Source of the DNA: Candidatus Delongbacteria bacterium
Lineage (GTDB): Bacteria > UBA4055
Reading direction: 5' to 3'
DNA length: 52,859 bases
Assembly (NCBI GenBank): GCA_016937995.1
Contig: JAFGVM010000029.1
Coordinates: 1-52,859 of the forward strand
A program made the translations under genes and the position numbers. This document shows, piece by piece, positions 17,846 through 26,231 of the stretch; position 1 is the stretch's first letter, and each line of letters begins with the position of its first letter. Below the pieces are notes generated by a model. That model saw nothing but the letters and a program-made list of their open reading frames with translations. It was not told where the DNA came from and did not search any database.

Positions 17846-20236
17846 ATGGGTAAAAAAACAGGAGTTTATCTATGTCAGTGTGGAGGTAATATATCCAACA
17901 CAATAGATCTTGAAAAAGTACAAGAACATATCAGAAAGGAAAAAGGGGAAGATGTCGAAATTAAGATTTTTTCCCATATGTGTTCTGGAGCAGGTCAGAA
18001 ACTTATAAAAGATGATATAGAGTCAGGGGTATTTGACAGAGTTGTTGTTGCGGCTTGTTCTCCGCAATTTCATGAAAAGACCTTCAAAGCAGCAATGGTG
18101 AAAGGTGGTTTGAATCCGCATGTTCTGGAGATCGCGAATCTTAGAGAGCATTGTTCTTGGACTCATAAAACTGAACCTGAAATAGCTACAACTAAAGCTA
18201 TGGATGTTGTTGACGCCTCAATTGCAAAAGTTGAGTTGAACATTCCTTTGACGGAAAAAAAGATGCAAATGGGTGAAAGGGTTCTTATCATCGGTGGAGG
18301 TATAGCGGGTATTCAGACTGCTTTAGACCTTGCTGATACCGGTAAAGAGGTCACACTTGTCGAGAAACTGCCGACCATTGGTGGTAAAATGGCCGTTCTG
18401 ACAAAAACATTCCCTACAGAGGATTGTTCCGCATGTATAATCTCACCTAAAATGTCTGATGTTCAGGACCATCCGAATATTACATTATACACAAATTCAG
18501 AAATTGAGAACATCCAGGGACACAGACTGCATTTTAAAGCAACAATAAGAAATAAAGCAAGATTCATAAAACCGGAAATTAATATGGATGAATGTCTTGC
18601 CTGTGAACAATGTGTTCAGGCATGTCCTGTTTCAACCAGAAATTACTGGGAACAGGGAGTCATTGACAGGAAGGCAATTTATATTCCTGCAGCACTGGCA
18701 ATACCGTTCAGATATATTATCGATCCTGAGACCTGTCTTAATTTCAAGGAAGGTCAATCCTGCAGTATATGTGCTGATATATGTCCTCAAAAAGTTATAG
18801 CTTTCGAGCAGGAAGATGAGATAATTGAAAAAGTATTTGATACTATTGTCGTAGCGACCGGATTTGATATCTATGACGCTACTGAAAAAGCAGTATTTGG
18901 ATACGGTAAATATAAAAATGTGGTGACTGCTCTGGAAATGGAAAGGATAGTCGATCACATTAGCGAACCTGAACCGCCAAGAGAAGTCGGTAACAGAGTT
19001 GCTTTTATTCAGTGTGTAGGGTCAAGAGACGAACAGATAGGCAGAGAATACTGCTCAAGAGTATGTTGTATGTACTCAGTAAAATTAGCCTCTTTACTGA
19101 AAGCTGCTAAACCGGAAACAGATATTTATGTATTCTATACTGACCTGAGAGCTTTTGGTAAAGGTTTTGAAGAATATTATAAAAAAGCACAGAAAATGGG
19201 TGTAAAATTTGTACGTGGAAAACCTTCACATTTTACAGAGCATCCATTCACAAAGCAGGTGTCCATAACAGTTGAAGATACTTTATCAAGACAGGTGATC
19301 GAGAGTGACTTTGATCTTGTGGTTTTAGCTAACGGTATGGGTTTAAGTAAAGCAACCGATCCAATCGCAAATTTCCTGAAACTTGCGAAGAGTGAAGACG
19401 GATTTTTAAAGGAAGCTCATCCAAAATATAAACCGGTTGATACTCTTGTAGAGGGTGTATTTATAGCCGGAACTGCTCAGGGTCCAAAAGATATTCCTGA
19501 TACAGTGGCTCAGGCAAGTGCAGCCGCTTCGCGTGTGATGGTAACTTTAGCACAAAAAGAATTCAGTATCGATCCGATCCTCGCATTTGTGGATCAGGAT
19601 AAATGTGACGGATGTAAATTATGTATAGATAATTGTCCGAAAAATGCAATTTCAATGAATTCTAATGGAAAAGCTGAAGTTGAAGAAGCACTTTGTCTTG
19701 GTTGCGGATCATGTATTGCAAGTTGCCCTACTGAAGCTTTAGATCTTTACGCATATACTTCAGATCAAATTTATGCTTCAATCGATGCAATGCTCTCGAA
19801 CAAAAACGAAAACGAAAAAAGAATACTTGTATTCGCAGATAATAACTGTACTTACAGAGTTGCAGATGCTCTCGGAGTAAGAAAGATGAAGTACACCGGT
19901 GAAACCAGGATATTAAGAATGCCTAGCAGTGGCAGGGTAACACTAAATCTAATGATGTATGCTTTCAAAAAAGGTGCGGATGCTATTCTTGTCGGAGATT
20001 GTGAAGTGAACAATCTTAGAGTACCTTGGACCAGTGAAGTTGCAAAAAAGAATATTGAAATTGCAAAGGCAAGATTGATCGAATCAGGTGTTCCAGGGGA
20101 TAGAATATATTTTGAAGAGTTCAATGCAGGTGCTTTACAAAGATTTGTTGATACAGTAACTAAAATATCAGAATCAATAAAAGGATTCGAACCAATTACT
20201 TCTGAGGTAAAGGAGGGATTATGCCAAAGAAAATAA
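17846..20236 (+). CDS. hdrA: HdrA-like flavin iron-sulfur subunit with C-terminal MvhD-like domain
   Basis: HdrA is the FAD subunit of heterodisulfide-reductase complexes and the site of flavin-based electron bifurcation in methanogens. The 796 residues show an N-terminal cluster motif (YLCQCGGNI, C10/C12; MCSGAGQ, C46; C71; C103) and the Rossmann FAD motif IIGGGIAG (148-155). A ferredoxin pair follows (C250/253/256/260; C306/309/313), then a second pair C587/590/593/597 and C617/620/623/627. Residues about 658-780 match the MvhD/FlpD fold (AFKKGADAILVGDC) but keep only two of its four conserved cysteines (C668, C719), and the usual MCSGR reads MPSSGR. It is the first gene of hdrA-hdrC-hdrB-frdB-frdA and overlaps hdrC by 16 bases. 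Cytosolic. Confidence 0.92.
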   Translation: MGKKTGVYLCQCGGNISNTIDLEKVQEHIRKEKGEDVEIKIFSHMCSGAGQKLIKDDIESGVFDRVVVAACSPQFHEKTFKAAMVKGGLNPHVLEIANLREHCSWTHKTEPEIATTKAMDVVDASIAKVELNIPLTEKKMQMGERVLIIGGGIAGIQTALDLADTGKEVTLVEKLPTIGGKMAVLTKTFPTEDCSACIISPKMSDVQDHPNITLYTNSEIENIQGHRLHFKATIRNKARFIKPEINMDECLACEQCVQACPVSTRNYWEQGVIDRKAIYIPAALAIPFRYIIDPETCLNFKEGQSCSICADICPQKVIAFEQEDEIIEKVFDTIVVATGFDIYDATEKAVFGYGKYKNVVTALEMERIVDHISEPEPPREVGNRVAFIQCVGSRDEQIGREYCSRVCCMYSVKLASLLKAAKPETDIYVFYTDLRAFGKGFEEYYKKAQKMGVKFVRGKPSHFTEHPFTKQVSITVEDTLSRQVIESDFDLVVLANGMGLSKATDPIANFLKLAKSEDGFLKEAHPKYKPVDTLVEGVFIAGTAQGPKDIPDTVAQASAAASRVMVTLAQKEFSIDPILAFVDQDKCDGCKLCIDNCPKNAISMNSNGKAEVEEALCLGCGSCIASCPTEALDLYAYTSDQIYASIDAMLSNKNENEKRILVFADNNCTYRVADALGVRKMKYTGETRILRMPSSGRVTLNLMMYAFKKGADAILVGDCEVNNLRVPWTSEVAKKNIEIAKARLIESGVPGDRIYFEEFNAGALQRFVDTVTKISESIKGFEPITSEVKEGLCQRK

Positions 20237-20625
20237 AACTTACTGATAAAGGTGCTGAATTTTTAAAGCAGATCGAAAAATTGAGCGGTGAAACGATAAC
20301 AATGTGTGATCAGTGCGGAACATGCTCCGGTGGATGCCCGTTCGTTGAGGAAATGGATATAACACCATCCCAGATCATGAGAAAGACAATGCTCGGTCAG
20401 ATGGATGTACTTGATTCTAAAACAATGTGGATATGTGCATCATGCTTTACCTGTACAGTAAGATGTCCAAGGATACTTGATGTTTCTAAAGTATCAGAAG
20501 CTCTAAGACAGACTAAGCTGCGTCAGGCTATTGATAATATTGATATTAAGGATATTTCAAAAGAAGATGCTGAAGAATTGCCTTCTATCGCTGTAGTATC
20601 AGCTTTCAGAAAGTTCACCAGCTAA
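20221..20625 (+). CDS. hdrC: HdrC-like two-[4Fe-4S] electron-transfer subunit
   Basis: The 134-residue protein carries two ferredoxin motifs, C29/32/35/39 (CDQCGTCSGGCP) and C72/75/78/82 (CASCFTCTVRCP), and the flanking ILDVSKVSEALR that is typical of HdrC. In known complexes HdrC passes electrons from HdrA to HdrB. The start is well supported by AAGGAGG inside the end of hdrA. The C-terminal 50 residues lack cysteines. Loss of hdrE-type membrane genes nearby argues for a soluble complex. Confidence 0.92.
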   Translation: MPKKIKLTDKGAEFLKQIEKLSGETITMCDQCGTCSGGCPFVEEMDITPSQIMRKTMLGQMDVLDSKTMWICASCFTCTVRCPRILDVSKVSEALRQTKLRQAIDNIDIKDISKEDAEELPSIAVVSAFRKFTS

Positions 20626-20656
20626 TGTTATTCTAATAAATTCAGGATGAGAATAG

Positions 20657-21559
20657 ATGAAAGACAATATTAAAATACCTTATTTCCCTGGTTGTACACT
20701 AAAAACAACTGCAAAGAATTTTGAGATATCTGCAATTGAAGCAGGTAAAAAGATCGGAATTGAGATGGTCGAAATGCCTAAATGGAACTGTTGCGGAGTT
20801 GTATCATCTTTAACAAGTGATGACCTTATGAAGCATGTAGCTCCTGTGAGAAATTTTGTACATGCGGAAGAAATGTCTGAAAAGGGAACGGTAAATGACA
20901 GCAGAATGTTAATTCTTTGTTCAATGTGCTTCAACACAATGAAGAACACCAACAGAAGAGTAAAGAACAATGCTGAAGATATGAAATCGATCAATGATTT
21001 TATGTATCTTGAAAAAGATTATGAGGGAAAAGTTGAAGTGGTTCATTATTTTGAACTTCTTAAAGAGATCGGGTTTGATAAAATAGCTGAGAAAGTAACA
21101 AAATCGTTGAAAGATATGAAAATAGCTCCTTATTACGGATGTATGCTGCTCAGACCAAAGGAAATAGGAATAGATAACGCTGAAGCTCCGGCTATAATTG
21201 AGGATTTTATTACTTCTGTAGGTGCTGAACCGGTCAATTGGGATGCCAAAGGAAGATGTTGCGGAAGTTATCACACTGTTAACAATAAGGATATAGTCGT
21301 TAATCTGGCAAAAGGTATAATTGAGAATGCTCATAGATCAGGAGCAGATGCGATAATCACATCATGCCCGCTTTGTGCCTTCAATCTTGATAACAGACAA
21401 AAGCTTATCATGGAAAAAGATCCGAACTTCAAGACTATGCCGGTTTTTTATTTTACTCAGTTACTAGCATTAGCACTCGGACTGGAAGAGAAGTTCATTG
21501 GATTGGAAGATCATTACATTGATCCAAAGGAACTGTTGAAAAATAAAAATTTAATATAA
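20657..21559 (+). CDS. hdrB: HdrB-like catalytic subunit with two CCG domains
   Basis: HdrB carries the two non-cubane [4Fe-4S] clusters that cleave disulfides in methanogen heterodisulfide reductase. Both cysteine-rich CCG domains are complete here: C13, C45-C46, C88, C91 and C162, C201-C202, C237, C240. The 300-residue length is normal. It is 31 bases after hdrC and 15 before frdB. The organism is unlikely to make CoM-S-S-CoB, so the real substrate (another disulfide, or simply electron relay to the Frd subunits) is open. The intact ligands argue for chemistry and against a decayed relay. Confidence 0.92.
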   Translation: MKDNIKIPYFPGCTLKTTAKNFEISAIEAGKKIGIEMVEMPKWNCCGVVSSLTSDDLMKHVAPVRNFVHAEEMSEKGTVNDSRMLILCSMCFNTMKNTNRRVKNNAEDMKSINDFMYLEKDYEGKVEVVHYFELLKEIGFDKIAEKVTKSLKDMKIAPYYGCMLLRPKEIGIDNAEAPAIIEDFITSVGAEPVNWDAKGRCCGSYHTVNNKDIVVNLAKGIIENAHRSGADAIITSCPLCAFNLDNRQKLIMEKDPNFKTMPVFYFTQLLALALGLEEKFIGLEDHYIDPKELLKNKNLI

Positions 21560-21574
21560 TGTTTAGGAGTAATT

Positions 21575-22261
21575 ATGTCTGATGCTCAAAAAATGGTGAA
21601 AGTATATGTCATGGGTGAAGCATACATGGTACCGGAAGGTTCTACCATAATCGGAGCCTTTGAATATGCCGGATTCCAGTTGAAAAGAGGTGTAGGTTGC
21701 CGTGAAGGGTTCTGCGGGGCCTGTGCAACTGTTTACAGAGAAAAAGGTGATTATAAAATGAAAGGCGGACTTGGTTGCCAGACCGTTGTAACTGACGAAA
21801 TGTATATTGCACAGATACCTTTTGTACCTGCCGATAAACCAACGTACAAGATGGAAGAGATAACACCTGATGCAGGGACTTTCATGAATTTGTATCCGAG
21901 TGTTTTCAGATGTGTATCATGTAATACCTGTACCAAAGCATGTCCTCAGGACATTCAGGTAATGGATTACATTCAGGCGATCATTAGGGGAGATATTGCT
22001 GAGGCGGCAAGTTTATCATTTGACTGTATAAGATGCGGACTTTGTGCACTTCGATGTCCTGCAGAGATAGTTCAGTTCAATGCTGCTATCTTAGCCCAAA
22101 GACTTTATGGAAAATATATTGCACCTCAAAGTAAGGAACTTGAAGCAAGAGTAAACGAGATCATTGAAGGGAAGTATGAAAAAGAATTGAATGATCTTGT
22201 TGGAATGGCTAAACAGGAACTTATCGATAAATATTACAGTCGTGAAATAAAAATATCTTAG
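21575..22261 (+). CDS. Fumarate reductase/succinate dehydrogenase iron-sulfur subunit (TfrB/FrdB-like N-terminal part)
   Basis: The 228-residue protein has a plant-type [2Fe-2S] motif (C42, C47, C50, C68) and two full ferredoxin motifs, C113/116/119/123 and C151/154/157/161. Quinone-linked SdhB/FrdB have [2Fe-2S], [4Fe-4S] and [3Fe-4S] clusters; here the third site has all four cysteines, so a second [4Fe-4S] is expected. That pattern is closer to the N-terminal part of methanogen thiol:fumarate reductase TfrB, whose C-terminal CCG part is supplied here by the separate HdrB. It lies between hdrB and frdA with short gaps and good ribosome sites (TTAGGAG). Confidence 0.88.
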   Translation: MSDAQKMVKVYVMGEAYMVPEGSTIIGAFEYAGFQLKRGVGCREGFCGACATVYREKGDYKMKGGLGCQTVVTDEMYIAQIPFVPADKPTYKMEEITPDAGTFMNLYPSVFRCVSCNTCTKACPQDIQVMDYIQAIIRGDIAEAASLSFDCIRCGLCALRCPAEIVQFNAAILAQRLYGKYIAPQSKELEARVNEIIEGKYEKELNDLVGMAKQELIDKYYSREIKIS

Positions 22262-22270
22262 GGAGAGACC

Positions 22271-23941
22271 ATGTATCCAGAATATATGCAGGAATCTATT
22301 AAAAAAGTAGAATCAACCAGACCGGATAGATTGGAACTTGCCCGTAAACTTGGTAAGATGATCTACCCGGGGATGAACGAACAGGAGAGAGAAGTTGTTC
22401 TGAATGATAATCATCCTGATTACAAAGCAGATGCAAGAAGAGAAGTAAAAGTAGGACCTGATAAAGGTATGATCCTTACTACTGAAATTGCAGATATGCT
22501 AGAAACTTACTCGAGAATTGATATTGATAATTTTGATCTTTCAAAAGCTGATATCGAAACAGATGTTTTGATAATTGGAGCAGGTTCAGCGGGAATGTCT
22601 GCAGCTATAGTGGCTTCTGAGAAAGGTGCTGATGTTCTGTTGGCAACTAAATTACGTCTGGGAGATTCAAATTCGATGATGGCCCAGGGTGGAATTCAGG
22701 CAGCTGACCAGGCTGATGATTCACCTGCGATACATTATTTAGATGTTATAGGTGGAGGTCATTTTGATAACAAACCTGAACTTGTAAAAGCATTGGTAAA
22801 CGATGCTCCATTATCTATCAAATGGCTTGAAGATATGGGTGTAATGTTCGACAAGGACGATACAGGTAACATGAAAGTTAAAGCCGGCGGTGGTACAAGC
22901 AGGAACAGAATGCATTCTGCAAGAGATTATACCGGTGCAGCTATCTGTAAAGTTATAAGAGATGAGGTTTATAACAGAAAAGATAAGATAAAATATCTTG
23001 AGTATACCGCTATAGTTGAGCTTCTATTAAATGATAAGAAAGAAGTATCAGGTGCAGTGATGTACCATCTTGAGAATAAGCAGTTCTCAATTGTAAAAGC
23101 TAAATCAGTTATCGTTGCAACCGGTGGTTTCGGCAGACTTCATATCAGAGGTTTTGAGACAAGTAATCACTATGGTGCAACTGCTGACGGTATAGCATTT
23201 GCTTATAGAGCAGGTGCTCATTTATTATATATGGATTCTGTTCAATATCATCCAACTGGTGCGATTTTTCCTGAGCAGATCGTAGGTTTCCTTTGTACTG
23301 AGAAAATAAGAGGGATCGGTGCTCAACCAGTAAATAAGGACGGTGAGCTTTTCGTATATCCTTTAGAGCCTCGAGATGTTGAAGCATCAGCTTTCATTCG
23401 TGAATGCAATGCAGGTAGAGGTATTTCAACTCCTTCAGGATTAAAAGGTATATGGCTTGACACTCCACTTATCGATCAGATCAATGGAGAAGGTACGATT
23501 GAGAAGGAACTTCCTGCTATGCTTAGACAATATCAGAGATTCGGTATAGATATAAGAGAAGTACCAATGCTTGTTTATCCTACTCTTCATTATCAAAACG
23601 GTGGAATAGATATTAATGACAAGTGTGAAACTAATATTCCAGGTCTTTATGTAGCAGGTGAAGCTACAGGTGGAGTTCACGGCAGGAACAGACTTATGGG
23701 TAACTCACAGCTTGACATAATAGTATTCGGTAAGAGAGCCGGAATTTATGCTGCTGAGAGAGCTCAATCTATAGAAGATGCAGGAAATATGACTTTAGAT
23801 CATGTAATTTCTTACAATGAAGAAGTTGCTGAACTTGGAATTGAAAGAAATAAAGTTTCTCCTGTGATCCTTCCTGATTATATTCCTGATCACGTAAAAG
23901 CAAAACAACTGATCAATGAATATAACGGAACGTTGATATAA
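22271..23941 (+). CDS. Soluble fumarate reductase/succinate dehydrogenase flavoprotein subunit, atypical ends
   Basis: The 556-residue FAD protein interconverts fumarate and succinate. It has the FAD motif GAGSAG (103-108), HPTG, a TEKIRGIG arginine loop, LHYQNGGI and GRNRLMGNSQLD, so the dicarboxylate-binding His/Arg set is present. Three departures stand out. An extension of about 95 residues precedes the FAD fold. The flavinylation His of membrane SdhA/FrdA (RSHT) is replaced in GDSNSMMAQGG (131-141), so FAD should be non-covalent. The protein stops about 75 residues after the NS-LD motif, so the usual C-terminal helical domain is missing. No membrane anchor subunit is near. GGGAGAG precedes the ATG. 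It ends the hdr-frd cluster at a terminator. Confidence 0.88.
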   Translation: MYPEYMQESIKKVESTRPDRLELARKLGKMIYPGMNEQEREVVLNDNHPDYKADARREVKVGPDKGMILTTEIADMLETYSRIDIDNFDLSKADIETDVLIIGAGSAGMSAAIVASEKGADVLLATKLRLGDSNSMMAQGGIQAADQADDSPAIHYLDVIGGGHFDNKPELVKALVNDAPLSIKWLEDMGVMFDKDDTGNMKVKAGGGTSRNRMHSARDYTGAAICKVIRDEVYNRKDKIKYLEYTAIVELLLNDKKEVSGAVMYHLENKQFSIVKAKSVIVATGGFGRLHIRGFETSNHYGATADGIAFAYRAGAHLLYMDSVQYHPTGAIFPEQIVGFLCTEKIRGIGAQPVNKDGELFVYPLEPRDVEASAFIRECNAGRGISTPSGLKGIWLDTPLIDQINGEGTIEKELPAMLRQYQRFGIDIREVPMLVYPTLHYQNGGIDINDKCETNIPGLYVAGEATGGVHGRNRLMGNSQLDIIVFGKRAGIYAAERAQSIEDAGNMTLDHVISYNEEVAELGIERNKVSPVILPDYIPDHVKAKQLINEYNGTLI

Positions 23942-23944
23942 GAA

Positions 23945-23972
23945 AAAGGCAGGAAATCCCTGCCTTTTTTCA
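23945..23972 (+). terminator. Rho-independent terminator after the hdr-frd cluster
   Basis: The stem AAAGGCAGG (23945-23953) and CCTGCCTTT (23959-23967) with loop AAATC is followed by a T run. It separates the hdr-frd transcript from sucCD. Confidence 0.9.
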
Positions 23973-23992
23973 TCTGCTCTAAGCCAAAAGAG

Positions 23993-24050
23993 AGACGCTC
24001 ATATAGAGCGTCTATACGAACACACGTAAAGACGTCCTACATGGGCGTCT
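23993..24050. repeat. Two tandem palindromes with AGACG/CGTCT ends
   Basis: Hairpin 1 has arms AGACGCTC (23993-24000) and GAGCGTCT (24006-24013). Hairpin 2 has arms AGACGTCC (24030-24037) and GGGCGTCT (24043-24050) with one G-T pair. Both have 5-base loops and the same end pentamers, so they belong to one REP-like family. They fill the sucC leader; a role in sucCD expression is possible but unproven. Confidence 0.75.
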
Positions 24051-24077
24051 CGATAGAACAAAAACGAGAGAAGCAAT

Positions 24078-25247
24078 ATGAAAATACACGAATATCAGGC
24101 AAAAGAACTTTTTGCAAAATATGGAATCCCTATCCCTGCAGGTAAAATGATCCACAACTCAGAAGAGGCAATGGAAACAGCAAAAGAGATCGGTGGAGGG
24201 ATCTGGGCAGTGAAAGCTCAGATACATGCAGGCGGTAGAGGTAAAGGTGGTGGTGTTAAACTGGCAAGAACTATCACTGAAGTAAAAGAACATGCTGAAA
24301 GTATACTAGGTATGAACTTGATCACGGCTCAGACCGGAGCTGAAGGTCAGCTTGTAAGAAAGATATACATTGAAGGCGGAGTTGATATAGCAAAAGAATT
24401 CTATATGGGAATGGTTTTAGACAGAGCAACTGAAGTACCGGTAATGATGGTGTCTACAGAAGGTGGAATGGAGATAGAAAAAGTTGCTGCTGAAACACCT
24501 GAAAAGATCGTTAAGGTCAGTATTGATCCGCTCTATGGTCTTCAGGCTTTCCAGATAATGGAAATGGGTTATAAAATAGGATTACATAAAAAAGAAATGA
24601 AAGAATTTTATCAGTTCGCAAAAAAATTATACGAACTGTATATAGATATGGATGCAAGTATCGTTGAAATAAATCCGCTTGTACTTACCACAGACGATAA
24701 GTTCGTTGCCCTTGATGCAAAAATAGCTTTTGACGATAATGCTTTATACAGGCATCCAGCAATAGTGGAAATGAGAGATTTTTCAGAAGAGGAACCGGCA
24801 GAACTTGAAGCGGATAAATACGGATTGAGTTATGTGAAACTCGACGGGAATGTAGGATGCATGGTTAACGGTGCAGGACTCGCTATGTCTACAATGGATA
24901 TAATCAAGCATGAAGGCGGAAATCCGGCCAATTTTCTTGATGTTGGTGGTGCTGCAAGTGCGGTTACTGTAGCAAAAGGGTTTGAGATCATACTTAAAGA
25001 TCCTAATGTTAAAGCAATTTTTGTGAATATATTTGGAGGTATTGTCCGTTGTGACAGGATAGCTAATGGTATACTTGAAGCAACTAAAGTGACAAATGTA
25101 ACAGTTCCGATCATAGTCAGGCTTGATGGTACAAATTCAGATGAAGCTTCCGAAATATTGGAAAATGCGCACTTGAATAACATTATACCGGCTAAAGATC
25201 TTGCTGACGGTGCTAAACTGGCTGTTGAAGCAGCGGGAGGTAGATAG
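24078..25247 (+). CDS. sucC: Succinyl-CoA synthetase (ADP-forming) beta subunit
   Basis: SucC, together with SucD, interconverts succinyl-CoA and succinate with ATP formation. The 389 residues match the family: [18 protein letters not shown] at the start, the ATP-grasp segment [20 protein letters not shown] (the loop [13 protein letters not shown]), [28 protein letters not shown] and [15 protein letters not shown]. It is complete. It forms an operon with sucD, one base apart. The pathway context (Frd, fumarase, malic enzyme) fits a succinate/propionate-type or partial TCA route. Confidence 0.97.
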   Translation: MKIHEYQAKELFAKYGIPIPAGKMIHNSEEAMETAKEIGGGIWAVKAQIHAGGRGKGGGVKLARTITEVKEHAESILGMNLITAQTGAEGQLVRKIYIEGGVDIAKEFYMGMVLDRATEVPVMMVSTEGGMEIEKVAAETPEKIVKVSIDPLYGLQAFQIMEMGYKIGLHKKEMKEFYQFAKKLYELYIDMDASIVEINPLVLTTDDKFVALDAKIAFDDNALYRHPAIVEMRDFSEEEPAELEADKYGLSYVKLDGNVGCMVNGAGLAMSTMDIIKHEGGNPANFLDVGGAASAVTVAKGFEIILKDPNVKAIFVNIFGGIVRCDRIANGILEATKVTNVTVPIIVRLDGTNSDEASEILENAHLNNIIPAKDLADGAKLAVEAAGGR

Positions 25248-25248
25248 T

Positions 25249-26121
25249 ATGAGTATATTTGTAAATAAAGATTCTAAGGTCATTATTCAGGGTTTTACAG
25301 GAAAAGAAGGCACTTTCCATGCTCAGCAATGTATTGACTACGGAACGAATATCGTTGGAGGAGTTACTCCTGGTAAAGGCGGAGAGCATCATCTTGATAA
25401 AGATGTTTTCAACACAGTAAAGGATGCTGTTGCTCAAACAGGAGCTGATGTGTCGTTAATATTTGTCCCGCCTGCTTTCGGTGCGGATGCCATAATGGAA
25501 GCAGCAGATGCCGGAATAAAGATAATCGTATGCATTACAGAGGGAATTCCTGTAAAAGATATAATGCTGGCAAAAAAATTTGTAGAAAAAAAAGGTTCAA
25601 GGTTGATCGGTCCTAATTGTCCTGGAATAATCACAGCAGAAGAAGCCAAGATCGGGATCATGCCTGGATTTATCTTTAAGAAGGGAAATATAGGTGTTAT
25701 TTCAAAATCAGGAACTTTGACCTATGAAGCTGCTAATCAGGTCGTAAAAGCCGGCTACGGTGTATCAACTGCAATTGGTATCGGTGGCGATCCGATAATC
25801 GGAACTTCATTTATAGATGCTCTGAAAGAGTTTAAAGATGATCCTGAAACAGAAGCGGTCGTTCTCATAGGTGAGATCGGTGGTGATCTTGAAATACAAG
25901 CTGCAAACTATATCAAAGAACACTTCGATAAACCTGTGGTCGCTTTCATAGCCGGACAGACTGCTCCTAAAGGGAAGAGAATGGGTCATGCAGGAGCTAT
26001 TATTGCAGGAAGTGCAGGAACAGCTGCCGAAAAGATGGAAGCATTGAGAGATGCCGGTGTATTTGTGTCAGAATCACCTGCAATGATCGGGGAAAGTATA
26101 AAGAAAGTTATGGAAGGATAG
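25249..26121 (+). CDS. sucD: Succinyl-CoA synthetase alpha subunit
   Basis: The 290-residue protein starts at the ATG at 25249 behind GGGAGG; an upstream in-frame extension inside sucC is not needed. CoA-binding Rossmann motifs include [14 protein letters not shown] and GGVTPGKGG. The phosphohistidine is in the motif GHAGAIIAG (about 246-254), and NCPGI is present. SucD is phosphorylated on His and joins succinate to CoA together with SucC. Confidence 0.97.
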   Translation: MSIFVNKDSKVIIQGFTGKEGTFHAQQCIDYGTNIVGGVTPGKGGEHHLDKDVFNTVKDAVAQTGADVSLIFVPPAFGADAIMEAADAGIKIIVCITEGIPVKDIMLAKKFVEKKGSRLIGPNCPGIITAEEAKIGIMPGFIFKKGNIGVISKSGTLTYEAANQVVKAGYGVSTAIGIGGDPIIGTSFIDALKEFKDDPETEAVVLIGEIGGDLEIQAANYIKEHFDKPVVAFIAGQTAPKGKRMGHAGAIIAGSAGTAAEKMEALRDAGVFVSESPAMIGESIKKVMEG

Positions 26122-26200
26122 TTATGAGTTGAGGGTTGTGGGTTGTGAGCGAACTAACAACTAACAAATAACAACTAACAACACATAACCTGCTAATTCA
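26122..26200. repeat. Opposed heptamer block before the fumarase genes
   Basis: A G/T block (GGGTTGTGGGTTGTGAG, about 26132-26149) is followed by an A/C block (CTAACAA and similar, about 26153-26190). The two halves are partly complementary and could pair into a long imperfect hairpin in the sucD-fumarase spacer. Confidence 0.75.
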
Positions 26201-26231
26201 AACTTCTAATTTAAAATTATACGGAGTAATT

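Noticed and set aside
17846-20236. Glutamate synthase small subunit-like/NADH oxidoreductase instead of HdrA
   Set aside because: The CQCGGNI start, HdrA-type cysteine pattern and the adjacent hdrC and hdrB settle it as HdrA.
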